From Prochlorococcus marinus CUG1433 (GTDB lineage Bacteria; Cyanobacteriota; Cyanobacteriia; PCC-6307; Cyanobiaceae), in NCBI GenBank assembly GCA_017644425.1, contig JAEPLN010000001.1:1240001-1304000 (forward strand): a stretch of DNA of 64,000 nt. Reading direction: 5' to 3'. A model generated the notes under the pieces. The model searched no databases, had not been told where the DNA came from, and worked only from the letters and a program-made list of their open reading frames with translations. Below, one piece after another: positions 34,280 to 43,690 of the stretch. Numbering within the stretch: the first letter of the stretch is position 1; each line of letters begins with the position of its first letter. The position numbers were made by a program, and so were the translations under genes.

Positions 34280-34882
34280 TTATGCTTTTGGCTTTGGTGG
34301 CATGTAACCTTTTAAGCCAGTACATTCAAGACTATCAATTGTATTAACTCCAGTTTGTGGGTTAGTTCCACTAGCTCTTTCACATAATGATTTTCTCTGA
34401 GAAAGATCAAGATTTGCATCTGTAAAATCTGCTCCATCTATAATTGCTCCATCAAAAACACTTTTCATTAGCTCACCATTTGTAAGATTCGCATCAGATA
34501 AATCAGCATTATCAAAACGTACAGCATATGCAATAAGATCTTTCATATTGGCGCTTTTGAAACTAGAATTCTTCGCAGTTGTCACGCTCATATAGGCGCC
34601 TTGAAGATTAGCCTCTCCTAAATCTTGATAAGATAAATCATATTTTACAAATTCATTATTTTGAAGATCTGCTCCATGAAGATCTTCTTTCAATCCATCC
34701 ACTGATGAAGGATCACTAGGATAGAGTGCGTTTGCAGATATTGGATTAATAAGTAACCCAATAATTAATGGAAGAAAAATAAATAGTCTTTTGAAAGACT
34801 TATGTAGTGATGAAAAAATAGAGACCATTTCGATCAACATCAATATAGAAAACCTATGACTATTATTCCATGGGTTGGTCAT
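34280..34882 (-). CDS. Exported pentapeptide-repeat protein
   Basis: 200 aa from ATG 34882; ATG 34840 or 34828 would give a more standard signal peptide (SFKRLFIFLPLIIGLLINPI then SANA). After the signal come A-D/N-L-x-x repeats: DLHGADLQNNEF, LGEANLQGAYMS, FDNADLSDANLTNGEL, IIDGADFTDANLD, i.e. a right-handed beta-helix of about 90 residues, and a Cys-containing end. It is likely a thylakoid-lumen or periplasmic protein, similar to plant lumenal pentapeptide proteins. Function unknown. Confidence 0.82.
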   Translation of the reverse strand: MTNPWNNSHRFSILMLIEMVSIFSSLHKSFKRLFIFLPLIIGLLINPISANALYPSDPSSVDGLKEDLHGADLQNNEFVKYDLSYQDLGEANLQGAYMSVTTAKNSSFKSANMKDLIAYAVRFDNADLSDANLTNGELMKSVFDGAIIDGADFTDANLDLSQRKSLCERASGTNPQTGVNTIDSLECTGLKGYMPPKPKA

Positions 34883-34914
34883 TTACGACTCCTCTTCTAA
34901 CGAACTGTTGCAGT

Positions 34915-35853
34915 TTATTTTATTTCTGCCGTTAGAAAATCTTTTGCAAGCTGAGTATTTGGAAAAACTTTTTGAGCTTCTTTAAGCAAATCGGTTGGTG
35001 TAATTGCGTTTTTTTTGGTATATCTTGGACTTAAATGAGTAATAATTAATTTTTTTGCGTTAGATAATAATGCTGTTTTGGCAGCCATGATTGTTGTGGA
35101 ATGTAATTTTTCGTATGCCATGCTTTCATCCTCCTCTGAAAAAGTCGATTCATGTACGAGTAAATCGGCATTTTTTGATAGTGAAACAGCTGATTCGCTA
35201 AAGATTGTATCTGTGCAATAAACAAAACTTTCACCCTTTCTAGGGGGTCCACAGAATTCTTTCCCATCAAATGTCCTACCATCTGCTAATACGACTTTTT
35301 TACCTTGTTGCAGTTCTGAATAAATTGGTCCAGGTGCTATTTTTAGAGACTGTGCTTTTTTGATATCAAATATACCTGGCTTATCTTTTTCACTCACTCT
35401 ATAACCATAAGCAGGTATTTTATGTTTAAGGCAGGCGCAATTTACTTTTATTTTGTTGTTTTCAAATAGAATTTTATTCTTTGATGCAAAATTTTCAACT
35501 TCCACAAAATGCAATGGGAATGATAGTTTACAAAAACTACTTTTAAGTGCTGAATTTATAAAATTCCGTAACTCTGAAGGACCGTAAATTGCAATACCAT
35601 CACTATTTCCTGATAAACCTAAGGTAGCCAAAAGTCCAGGCAAACCATAAATATGATCCCCATGCATATGTGTAATAAATATTTTCTTGATTTGTGAAGA
35701 TTTAATATTGCTTTTCATTATTTGATGTTGCGTTCCTTCTCCACAATCAAAAAGCCAAACTTCTGATGACTGTGATAATTTAAGCGCTAGAGAAGAAACA
35801 TTTCTCGTTAAGGATGGGACTCCTGAGCTTGTTCCTAAGAAGGTGATATTCAC
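34915..35853 (-). CDS. rnz: Ribonuclease Z (tRNA 3' endonuclease)
   Basis: 312 aa from a GTG at 35853. The metallo-beta-lactamase motif is THMHGDH at 61-67, with FLGTSSGVPS at the start and KLIITHLSPRY near the end. RNase Z cuts tRNA precursors after the discriminator base. Both tRNAs in this window lack an encoded CCA, which fits a need for this enzyme. Confidence 0.92.
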   Translation of the reverse strand: MNITFLGTSSGVPSLTRNVSSLALKLSQSSEVWLFDCGEGTQHQIMKSNIKSSQIKKIFITHMHGDHIYGLPGLLATLGLSGNSDGIAIYGPSELRNFINSALKSSFCKLSFPLHFVEVENFASKNKILFENNKIKVNCACLKHKIPAYGYRVSEKDKPGIFDIKKAQSLKIAPGPIYSELQQGKKVVLADGRTFDGKEFCGPPRKGESFVYCTDTIFSESAVSLSKNADLLVHESTFSEEDESMAYEKLHSTTIMAAKTALLSNAKKLIITHLSPRYTKKNAITPTDLLKEAQKVFPNTQLAKDFLTAEIK

Positions 35854-35926
35854 TTATTTATGATATTTTTATTTTTATATCTGGATTAAATTTAGACTTT
35901 TAGTCAAACTTAGGCAAATTAAGCAT

Positions 35927-37117
35927 TTGTTTTTAAACAAAGTGATACTTAAATTAAAAAATAATTATATTAAATATTGCTTTATTAGTATTTTATTTAT
36001 TTGCGTTTTTCAGAGTGAGAGAGTTTTTGCTTCTAGAGAGCCAATAATTAGAGTTTTGATATCAAAGAGTAATAATTTAAGGATCAGATCAGATAAATCA
36101 ATTCCTTTAACTATAGAGGGAGAAATTTTCTCAAATAAAAAAGTAAAAGGTTTAACTTTGAAAAATGAGCAAAATAGAAAAATTATATATTTTGATAAGA
36201 ATAAAAAAGAACAATATGATTTAAAACATAATCAAAAATTTCAAATCAGATCTTCTGACGGGAGAGGTATTTGGGTAGGTCAGAAAAGATTTTCAGGTAA
36301 AATTAACCTCTTCATACTTGATTCTGAAATATTGGTAGTTAATGTTTTAAGAATTGAAAAATATCTTAGTAGTGTGGTTGGGGCAGAGATGCCAACAAAA
36401 TGGCCTATGGAAGCATTAAAAGCACAAGCAATAGCTTCTAGAACGTATGCTTTAAAGCAAAAGGGAAATAATCTATTTGATATAGACTCAACTCAGAAAA
36501 ATCAAGTTTATAATGGCTTGGAGTCAAGAACTTACAAAACCACCAGAGCTGTTAGAAGTACACGATCTTTGGTCTTAACACATAAAAATAAATTAATTAA
36601 TGCTGTCTTTCATAGTAGTTCAGGAGGAATGACAGAAAATAGTCAAGATGTATGGAAGAATGAATATCATTATTTATCAAGTGTTAAAGATTTTGATAAA
36701 AAAAATCCGAAATTTAGTTGGCAAAGAAAATTTTCAAGCAAAGAATTAACAAATTTATTCCCCAATATTGGTGGATTGAAAAATATAGAGATTCTAAATA
36801 TTACAAAGACAGGAAGGGTAAAAAATGTGAGGCTTTCTGGAGCTTATGGATCTTATAAAATGTCTGGGGTTGATTTAAGAAAAAGATTAGGCCTAAAAAG
36901 TAATTTGGTGAGATTTAAATTTTTTGAAGAAGATCTAAATAATGAATTATCTACAAAAAAAGGGTTAATAGTTCTTGGGCAGGGATCTGGACATGGAGTA
37001 GGAATGAGTCAATGGGGTGCAAAATATATGGCATCAAAAGGTCTAAAAGCTGAAAAAATATTAAAGCATTTTTACAGGGGTGTAGAGATTCAACCCTTCA
37101 GGAAAGACTTCCTATAA
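35927..37117 (+). CDS. SpoIID/LytB domain protein, exported
   Basis: 396 aa from a TTG at 35927. A signal-anchor (YCFISILFICVFQSERVFA) precedes the SpoIID domain: NVLRIEKYLSSVVGAEMPTK, WPMEALKAQAIASRTYAL, FHSSSGGMTENSQDVW and, near the end, GQGSGHGVGMSQWGAKYMA. In sporulating bacteria SpoIID cuts peptidoglycan glycan strands; in cyanobacteria such proteins probably remodel the cell wall or help division. The stop is 2 bp from the convergent truB. Confidence 0.88.
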   Translation: MFLNKVILKLKNNYIKYCFISILFICVFQSERVFASREPIIRVLISKSNNLRIRSDKSIPLTIEGEIFSNKKVKGLTLKNEQNRKIIYFDKNKKEQYDLKHNQKFQIRSSDGRGIWVGQKRFSGKINLFILDSEILVVNVLRIEKYLSSVVGAEMPTKWPMEALKAQAIASRTYALKQKGNNLFDIDSTQKNQVYNGLESRTYKTTRAVRSTRSLVLTHKNKLINAVFHSSSGGMTENSQDVWKNEYHYLSSVKDFDKKNPKFSWQRKFSSKELTNLFPNIGGLKNIEILNITKTGRVKNVRLSGAYGSYKMSGVDLRKRLGLKSNLVRFKFFEEDLNNELSTKKGLIVLGQGSGHGVGMSQWGAKYMASKGLKAEKILKHFYRGVEIQPFRKDFL

Positions 37118-37119
37118 AA

Positions 37120-38037
37120 TCATTTTGCATTAAGGACTAATTTTGGATTTATATTAGATTGCTCTTCATTTAAGAAACCTATACCAAGTAGTATTTGTTT
37201 TTTATCTATTACTTTTATAGGTTTTTTGTAGTCAAAAGATTTGTTTCCCTGGAAGTAATTAACATCAACTCTAATTGCTCTTCCTGTTTGCCAAAAATTG
37301 ATTTGTTCTTCTGTACTTAAGACAAATGATGAAATGTGATTAAGAGCAGAAATTGTTGGAATAATGAAATTTTTTGAGTTTTTTTTACCTTTTTCGATAT
37401 CAGATATTTTTATCGAGTTTTGTTCATCAAAGCCACAAGCTGAAATTCTTTTTAGTTGTAGAAGGCAACCCTCGGAATTAAGAATTTCACCTATATCTCT
37501 TGCAATTGCTCTTATGTATGTGCCAACTGAACATTTGATTTTTATTTCTATGATTCCGTTTATTTGGTCCCATTTCATTAAATTAAGTTCGTCTATTTTT
37601 ACTTCTCTTGGGGCTAATTCAAAAACTTCATTCCTGAAGGATTTTTTATAAGCTCTCTCACCATTAACGTGCACACTAGATACTTTCGGCGGAATTTGTT
37701 TAATAATTCCTCTAAATCTATTTAAGTATTGATCTAATTTTTCATCACTGATTTTAGGCCAACTTTTTTGATTAATTATTTCTCCGTGAATATCATCAGT
37801 GTTAGTTCTTATCCCTAATTTAATTTGTCCTATGTAAGTTTTACCCTGAGGGAGATATTGAATAAATCTTGTTGCACTGCCTATCGCGATTGGTAATATC
37901 CCTGTAACTTCTGGGTCAAGAGTTCCTGTGTGACCGACCCTTTTCGTATTAAGTAACTTCCTTATTTGTTTAACACAATCATGTGAAGTACATCCTTTAT
38001 CTTTATTAATTACTAAGAATCCATCTTTAGTTTCCAT
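37120..38037 (-). CDS. truB: tRNA pseudouridine-55 synthase
   Basis: 305 aa. [17 protein letters not shown] at the start, then [22 protein letters not shown] with the catalytic Asp, and [14 protein letters not shown]. TruB makes pseudouridine 55 in the T loop of tRNAs. The C-terminus is of the usual bacterial length. It stands on the minus strand between two convergent or divergent neighbours. Confidence 0.94.
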   Translation of the reverse strand: METKDGFLVINKDKGCTSHDCVKQIRKLLNTKRVGHTGTLDPEVTGILPIAIGSATRFIQYLPQGKTYIGQIKLGIRTNTDDIHGEIINQKSWPKISDEKLDQYLNRFRGIIKQIPPKVSSVHVNGERAYKKSFRNEVFELAPREVKIDELNLMKWDQINGIIEIKIKCSVGTYIRAIARDIGEILNSEGCLLQLKRISACGFDEQNSIKISDIEKGKKNSKNFIIPTISALNHISSFVLSTEEQINFWQTGRAIRVDVNYFQGNKSFDYKKPIKVIDKKQILLGIGFLNEEQSNINPKLVLNAK

Positions 38038-38113
38038 TTTTAATATTAAGAATACTTTGAGAAAGATTTATAACCATCCTATGATTTTGATATTGGCAAT
38101 TTAGAGAAAGAAA

Positions 38114-38854
38114 TTGAAAAACAATAATTTTATTTTAAAAGAGTTTTTAGAAAATGCTTTTAATTTGAAATCACATTTAATGGAATACTTATCTATTAGA
38201 GAATGTGATTTAGATGGATTCCTTGCAAATGCAAAGATGAATTTAGCAAATTCACATCCTGGAGATGCTTTGAATGATGTTTCAGATTTTTATACTGAAA
38301 TAGTTGGAGATCGGCATGTAGCTGATTTAGCTGCTTGGCACATCACAAGCAAGGACTACATCGCTGATACGTTAAAACTTCAGCAGAGATTTTCGAGAGA
38401 TTTGGTTTTAGATTTTGGAGGAGGTATTGGAACGCATGCCCTAGCTAATGCTATGTCTTCAAAAGTTGAGCATGTTTTTTTTGTAGATATTAATGAGACA
38501 AATAGAAACTTTGTTGAATACAGGGCTAAGAAATTAGGAGTCGAAAAAAAACTTACTTTTTGTAAGACAATTAAAGATACACAAATATCTAAATTTGATA
38601 CGATAATTTGCCTTGATGTTTTGGAACATCTTGCTGATCCAGCTTCTCAAATTGAGATTTTCAATGAGTTTATGGATCCTAATTCTATTGCTTTATTTAA
38701 TTGGTATTTTTTTAAAGGAGAAAAAAATGAATATCCGTTTCATATCGACGATATTCAAATTGTTGAAAAGTTTTTTGAGACTCTTCAATCAAATTTTTTA
38801 GAAGTATTTCATCCTATTCTTATAACTACAAGAGCTTATAAGAAAATTAGATAA
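38114..38854 (+). CDS. Class I SAM-dependent methyltransferase
   Basis: 246 aa from a TTG at 38114; the first ATG is at 38180 (residue 23). SAM-binding motif [15 protein letters not shown] near 97, acidic residue in [11 protein letters not shown], and [16 protein letters not shown] as motif II. The substrate is unknown; the family includes small-molecule and lipid methylases. Its end overlaps the end of rpmA by 8 bp on the other strand. Confidence 0.78.
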   Translation: MKNNNFILKEFLENAFNLKSHLMEYLSIRECDLDGFLANAKMNLANSHPGDALNDVSDFYTEIVGDRHVADLAAWHITSKDYIADTLKLQQRFSRDLVLDFGGGIGTHALANAMSSKVEHVFFVDINETNRNFVEYRAKKLGVEKKLTFCKTIKDTQISKFDTIICLDVLEHLADPASQIEIFNEFMDPNSIALFNWYFFKGEKNEYPFHIDDIQIVEKFFETLQSNFLEVFHPILITTRAYKKIR

Positions 38855-39107
38855 CTACATTAACTCTTTTTCTATTTCTTAAATTTCTTTTAATGCTTTC
38901 GAAACTTACTGTTCCTTCTTTGAGCGCAAAAAGAGTGTCATCTTTACCTTTCCCAACATTATTTCCTGGAAGGAAAGAAGTACCTCTTTGGCGAATCAAG
39001 ATTGATCCAGCAGTTACTTTTTCTCCTCCATAAGCTTTCACACCAAGTCTTTTGGAATTTGAATCTCTTCCGTTTCTTGTAGAACCTGTTCCTTTTTTAT
39101 GTGCCAT
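38847..39107 (-). CDS. rpmA: 50S ribosomal protein L27
   Basis: 86 aa. [20 protein letters not shown] is the conserved L27 N-terminus, with [19 protein letters not shown] following. Its N-terminus reaches the peptidyl-transferase centre. It is the second gene of the rplU-rpmA operon with a 16-bp spacer. Confidence 0.96.
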   Translation of the reverse strand: MAHKKGTGSTRNGRDSNSKRLGVKAYGGEKVTAGSILIRQRGTSFLPGNNVGKGKDDTLFALKEGTVSFESIKRNLRNRKRVNVVI

Positions 39108-39123
39108 TAGAAGTGTTTAATGT

Positions 39124-39564
39124 TTAATTGTTTGATTTTTCGGATTTTGGTTTAGTTTCCTTTTTTACAGTTTCCTTTTTTGAAGAAGACTTAGGAGTTG
39201 TTTTACCTATTGATATAGATTTTACCATAACTCTTGTCAGTTCTTGCCTGTGTCCCATCTTTCTTCTTGTCTTTTTTTTCGGACGCATTTTGTATACAAG
39301 AATTTTCTTATCTCTTTTATGGGAGACCACTTCTAATTCAATTTTTGCGTCTTTCACGTAAGGTTTACCTATAGTTATAGACTCTTTGTCCTTTAAAAGT
39401 AAAACTTTTTCCAGTATTATCTTGTCTTTCTCTTTTGCATTTAACCTGTCTATGTCATAGTATCTATCAACTTCGAACCAAAATTGTTGACCTGAAGTTT
39501 CTGCTATTGCATACAATTCATTACTTTCAGAAGAATTGTTTGAGGTGTTTTTAGAATTAGTCAT
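39124..39564 (-). CDS. rplU: 50S ribosomal protein L21 with a charged C-terminal extension
   Basis: 146 aa. The L21 core spans about residues 15-120: LYAIAETSGQQFWFEVDRYY, LLLKDKESITIGKP, RPKKKTRRKMGHRQELTRV. The last 25 residues are a Lys/Ser/Glu-rich tail (KSSSKKETVKKETKPKSEKS) not found in E. coli L21. It is the first gene of the ribosomal pair and divergent from kaiB with 144 bp between. Confidence 0.93.
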   Translation of the reverse strand: MTNSKNTSNNSSESNELYAIAETSGQQFWFEVDRYYDIDRLNAKEKDKIILEKVLLLKDKESITIGKPYVKDAKIELEVVSHKRDKKILVYKMRPKKKTRRKMGHRQELTRVMVKSISIGKTTPKSSSKKETVKKETKPKSEKSNN

Positions 39565-39708
39565 ATCTTAGAGACACCACTTGGCTCAAATTTTTAATTT
39601 GATTAAACCAAATAAGTAATCATAATGGTTTGTTTATTTTCTTATTTTGTAGTGTAATAAGTCAAGGGTTATTTAAAATCTTTTTTATCAATTGAGGAAC
39701 CATATACT

Positions 39709-40026
39709 ATGGCAGCAAGAAAAACATATATTTTGAAATTATACGTTGCTGGAAATACTCCTAATTCAATGAGAGCTTTAAATACTTTAAGAGAAATATT
39801 AGAAAATGAATTTAAAGGGGTTTATGCTTTGAAGGTTATAGATGTACTTAAGCAGCCACAACTTGCAGAGGAAGATAAAATTTTGGCTACCCCTACTTTA
39901 GCTAAAATTTTACCTCCCCCGGTACGGAAAATTATTGGTGACCTTTCTGATAGAGAGAAAGTTCTAATTGGTTTAGATCTACTTTTTGATGAATTAACAG
40001 AAACTGAATATAGTGGAGATAAATAA
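39709..40026 (+). CDS. kaiB: Circadian clock protein KaiB
   Basis: 105 aa. [20 protein letters not shown] is the thioredoxin-like start, and [20 protein letters not shown] and [20 protein letters not shown] the part that refolds to bind KaiC. KaiB normally competes for KaiA and binds the KaiC CI ring. kaiA, which usually precedes kaiB, is absent: only 144 bp separate kaiB from rplU. kaiC follows after 67 bp. Confidence 0.96.
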   Translation: MAARKTYILKLYVAGNTPNSMRALNTLREILENEFKGVYALKVIDVLKQPQLAEEDKILATPTLAKILPPPVRKIIGDLSDREKVLIGLDLLFDELTETEYSGDK

Positions 40027-40093
40027 ATTAAACCAAATCTTAAAAACAAGAAAAATGCATTTTTGTTTTTTTAAGTTTCTTTAGTACATAACT

Positions 40094-41623
40094 ATGAAAG
40101 ATAAGAAATTTGGCAAATCAAATAAGATGCAAGTACAAAAATTACCTACCGGTATAGAAGGCTTTGATGATGTTTGTAGAGGTGGGTTACCAGTATCTCG
40201 TAGTACACTCGTTAGCGGGACATCAGGGACTGGTAAAACTGTATTTTCTCTTCAATACTTACATCATGGTATTTGTAATTTCGATGAACCTGGGATCTTC
40301 GTTACATTTGAAGAATCACCTTTAGATATAATAAGAAATGCTGCTAGCTTTGGATGGGATTTACAAGAATTAATTGATCAAAATAAGTTATTTATATTGG
40401 ATGCTTCTCCTGATCCTGACGGCCAAGATGTGGCGGGCAACTTTGATTTGTCAGGTCTTATTGAGAGAATTAGTTACGCAATAAGAAAATATAAAGCCAA
40501 AAGAGTTGCAATAGATTCAATTACTGCTGTTTTTCAACAATATGACGCTATTTACGTTGTTAGAAGAGAAATATTTAGGCTGATAGCAAGATTAAAAGAA
40601 ATAGGTGTAACTACTGTTATGACTACAGAAAGGGTTGATGATTATGGTCCTATTGCTAGATATGGAGTAGAAGAATTTGTTTCTGATAATGTTGTCTTAT
40701 TAAGAAACGTTTTAGAGTCCGAGAAGAGAAGAAGAACGTTAGAAGTTTTGAAGTTAAGAGGAACTGTTCATATGAAAGGGGAATATCCATTTACTATGGG
40801 TATGGATGGAATAAGTGTGTTTGCTCTTGGAGCAATGAGACTTACGCAAAGATCTTCAAATATTAGGATTAGTTCTGGAGTTAAAGATCTTGATGATATG
40901 TGCGGAGGCGGTTATTTTCAAGATTCGATTATCCTCGCCACGGGCGCTACTGGTACAGGTAAAACAATGCTTGTATCAAAATTTGTTGAAGACGCTTATA
41001 ACAACAATGAAAGAGCAATACTTTTCGCATATGAAGAATCGAGGGCTCAATTGCTTAGAAATGCTACGAGTTGGGGAATAGACTTTGAAAAGATGGAAAG
41101 TGATGGTTTATTAAAAATTATTTGTGCATATCCTGAATCAACTGGTTTGGAGGATCACTTGCAAATTATAAAAACGCAAATTAATCAATTTAAACCAAAA
41201 AGAATGGCAATAGACTCTCTTTCTGCATTAGCCAGAGGTGTAAGTTTGAACGCATTTAGACAGTTTGTAATTGCAGTGACGGGTTATACAAAACAAGAAG
41301 AGATAGCTGGCTTTTTTACTAACACTGCAGAGGAATTTATGGGAAGCCATTCTATTACTGATTCTCATATCTCAACAATTACAGATACCATATTACTGCT
41401 CCAATATGTTGAAATAAAAGGAGAGATGGCTAGAGCTTTAAATGTTTTTAAAATGCGAGGATCATGGCATGATAAACGAATAAGAGAATTTATTATTACT
41501 AATCAAGGGCCTGAAATAAAGGATTCTTTTTCCAATTTTGAACAGATTTTTAGCGGCGCCCCTCATAGAGTTGTTCCCGATCAAAATGTTCAAAATATTT
41601 TTAAAGGATTAGATAATAATTAG
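40094..41623 (+). CDS. kaiC: Circadian clock ATPase/kinase KaiC
   Basis: 509 aa. Two RecA-like halves: CI with Walker A GTSGTGKT and VTFEESPLD, and CII with ATGATGTGKT and FAYEESRAQ. The autophosphorylation pair is Ser427-Thr428 in SHISTITDT. The tail that binds KaiA in other species is kept in part (SGAPHRVVPDQNVQNIFKGL) though shorter. Without KaiA, Prochlorococcus KaiBC is reported to act as an hourglass timer rather than a free-running clock. It converges on nblS with 14 bp between stops. Confidence 0.97.
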   Translation: MKDKKFGKSNKMQVQKLPTGIEGFDDVCRGGLPVSRSTLVSGTSGTGKTVFSLQYLHHGICNFDEPGIFVTFEESPLDIIRNAASFGWDLQELIDQNKLFILDASPDPDGQDVAGNFDLSGLIERISYAIRKYKAKRVAIDSITAVFQQYDAIYVVRREIFRLIARLKEIGVTTVMTTERVDDYGPIARYGVEEFVSDNVVLLRNVLESEKRRRTLEVLKLRGTVHMKGEYPFTMGMDGISVFALGAMRLTQRSSNIRISSGVKDLDDMCGGGYFQDSIILATGATGTGKTMLVSKFVEDAYNNNERAILFAYEESRAQLLRNATSWGIDFEKMESDGLLKIICAYPESTGLEDHLQIIKTQINQFKPKRMAIDSLSALARGVSLNAFRQFVIAVTGYTKQEEIAGFFTNTAEEFMGSHSITDSHISTITDTILLLQYVEIKGEMARALNVFKMRGSWHDKRIREFIITNQGPEIKDSFSNFEQIFSGAPHRVVPDQNVQNIFKGLDNN

Positions 41624-41637
41624 ATAATTTCGATAAT

Positions 41638-43686
41638 TTATAATCCTGAAAAAGTATCTGTATTATTAATAGTTTGAGTCAATAATTCATCTTTATCAGA
41701 TTGTGCCAAGGCCAAATCAAACCAAAATGTTGTTCCTACTCCTAATTCACTAGCCATACGAATCTCTCCTCCATGTTTCTCAATTATTCCTCTAACTATA
41801 GATAGACCTAAACCCGTTCCCTGCTCAGTATGAACGGAATTTTCGACCCTATAAAAACGATCAAATATCTTTTCTTGGTCCGCCTGAGATATCCCTGAAC
41901 CAGTGTCAGCAATCTCAATTCTTACTTTTGGTAATGGTGAAACCAACTCACATTGTGGTGCTCCATTGTCGCTATTGCTTGGCGGGAATGCAGGACAGGA
42001 ATCCGGCCAGGTATAAGCTCTAATCATTAGGTTGCTGTTTTTGGGACTAAATTTCAACCCATTACCAAGCAAATTATCAAAAACTTGCAAAAGTAAATCA
42101 AAATTCCCAAGAATTGAAGGGATAGTTTCTTCAATATCATGAGCTAATGAAACATTTTTTTCTATGGCATTAAGTTTGTAATTCCTAAGAGCCTGCTCTA
42201 TTGCTGGCTTTATATCCATTTCCTCTAGTTGAATTATTTTACCTGACTCCAATCTTGATAAATCTAATACATCGTTAACGAGTCTTGTGAGCCTATCAGT
42301 CTCTGAATTTGCAATACCTAGAAATTCGAGTTGTTCTTCATTAGTGAGCTGATCTTTTAAGTCATGCAAAGTTTCTACGTAACTTTTAATATTAAAAAGG
42401 GGTGTCCTTAGTTCATGGGAAACGTTGCTAATAAATCTGTTTTGTGCCGCATTTAATTCAACCTCTCTAGTTAAATCCTGAATGGTGACAGCAATTCCCT
42501 TTAATTCTACTTTGTTTGTATCTAGAACTGATTGTAAAACAATTCTTAAAGTTCTAGCTGGCTCTCCAAGGCTAAATCTCAAATCATCTTTCTCTTTTTC
42601 TCTATTAAAAATAGATTCTATATTTGTATGTAAGTCATTTGATAAAATTTCGGGTATCTCATTTAAAAAATATTTTCCTTCTAAAAATCTTCCTTCCCAA
42701 CGAAATAATCTTTTTGCTGTTGGATTAGTTAGTACAATCTTTCCCTCAGAGTCTAATAGTATTGCACCATCAGCCATAGTGGCAATTAATGATTGTTGTT
42801 TTATTTGAGCTGCTTTGAGTTCTTCGATATTTGCCTCGTCATAATTTTCTAGCTGAGTTGCCATTCTGTTAAATCCATTTAAAAGTTCTCCTAGATCTCC
42901 TGTCATAGGTAGAGAAATTCTGGATTTAAAGTTTCCTTTCGAAATTTCCCTAACGCCTCTTACTAATTCTCTTACCGGCCTTGTTATTGTTAGTGCATTA
43001 AAGACAGCACCAAGTATTACTAAAACCCAAATAGAAATAAAGACTGCTATTGTAACTTCTCTTGTTAGAGCAGCACTTGCTAAAGCTTTTTTATTTGGAG
43101 TAACTCCTAAAGCTAAAGTTCCAAGATATTTCCCTTTCCACAACATTGGTACAAAAACATCTGTTACTTGGCCTTGAGGTGTAACATGCTGCCTGACAAG
43201 AGGAAATTGGGGTCTTTTTTTTAATTCTGATGGTAATTTCAGCCTTCTAGTTAGCTGGAACTGATTATCAGAACTTGTTGGAGTAGCACTGATTGGTATA
43301 CCAAGTTGAACTATGTCTTCAGCATCAGTAAAAAATATGTATCGTAGATTTCGACTTGATCTCCAAAACTTTTCAGCTACATTTGCAATCTCCTTTTTTT
43401 GGTTATTTGCAACTAATTCTGTGACATTGCCTGATAATAACAAACCAAGATCTCGAGCATATCTAGTATCGTTCATTCCTGCATCTCTCTGAATACTATT
43501 TAATGCAAAAAAAGTTATCCCTGTCATTAGTAGGCTTACGACGAGAGTTGCTATGGCTAACAATTTTGTTCTTAAGCTAAACCCACTCCACCAAGCAAGT
43601 AATCTATTAGTCCAATTGTTATTATCAAGATCTTCAGAATCAGTGATGCTATATTGTCTACCTTCTTGATTATTTGTATCTACCAT
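41638..43686 (-). CDS. nblS: Sensor histidine kinase NblS (DspA/Hik33)
   Basis: 682 aa. Membrane spans at about 42-62 and 211-231 enclose an extracytoplasmic sensor; HAMP at 232-285; PAS about 295-405; phospho-acceptor His424 in NVSHELRTPL; the ATPase domain ends with DTGSGISQADQEKIFDRFYR and GTGLGLSIVRGI. NblS controls high-light and nutrient-stress genes, including hli genes, through its response regulator RpaB. It precedes purD by 4 bp less than an operon gap, though a functional tie to purD is unlikely. Confidence 0.94.
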   Translation of the reverse strand: MVDTNNQEGRQYSITDSEDLDNNNWTNRLLAWWSGFSLRTKLLAIATLVVSLLMTGITFFALNSIQRDAGMNDTRYARDLGLLLSGNVTELVANNQKKEIANVAEKFWRSSRNLRYIFFTDAEDIVQLGIPISATPTSSDNQFQLTRRLKLPSELKKRPQFPLVRQHVTPQGQVTDVFVPMLWKGKYLGTLALGVTPNKKALASAALTREVTIAVFISIWVLVILGAVFNALTITRPVRELVRGVREISKGNFKSRISLPMTGDLGELLNGFNRMATQLENYDEANIEELKAAQIKQQSLIATMADGAILLDSEGKIVLTNPTAKRLFRWEGRFLEGKYFLNEIPEILSNDLHTNIESIFNREKEKDDLRFSLGEPARTLRIVLQSVLDTNKVELKGIAVTIQDLTREVELNAAQNRFISNVSHELRTPLFNIKSYVETLHDLKDQLTNEEQLEFLGIANSETDRLTRLVNDVLDLSRLESGKIIQLEEMDIKPAIEQALRNYKLNAIEKNVSLAHDIEETIPSILGNFDLLLQVFDNLLGNGLKFSPKNSNLMIRAYTWPDSCPAFPPSNSDNGAPQCELVSPLPKVRIEIADTGSGISQADQEKIFDRFYRVENSVHTEQGTGLGLSIVRGIIEKHGGEIRMASELGVGTTFWFDLALAQSDKDELLTQTINNTDTFSGL

Positions 43687-43690
43687 ATGA

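Noticed and set aside
39565-39708. Possible kaiA remnant
   Set aside because: Both strands were read in all frames and nothing resembling KaiA was found; the space is too short.
40047-40076. A/T-only inverted repeat between kaiB and kaiC as a terminator
   Set aside because: The stem is nearly all A-T around ATGCAT with a bulge; too weak to call, and kaiBC are expected to be cotranscribed.
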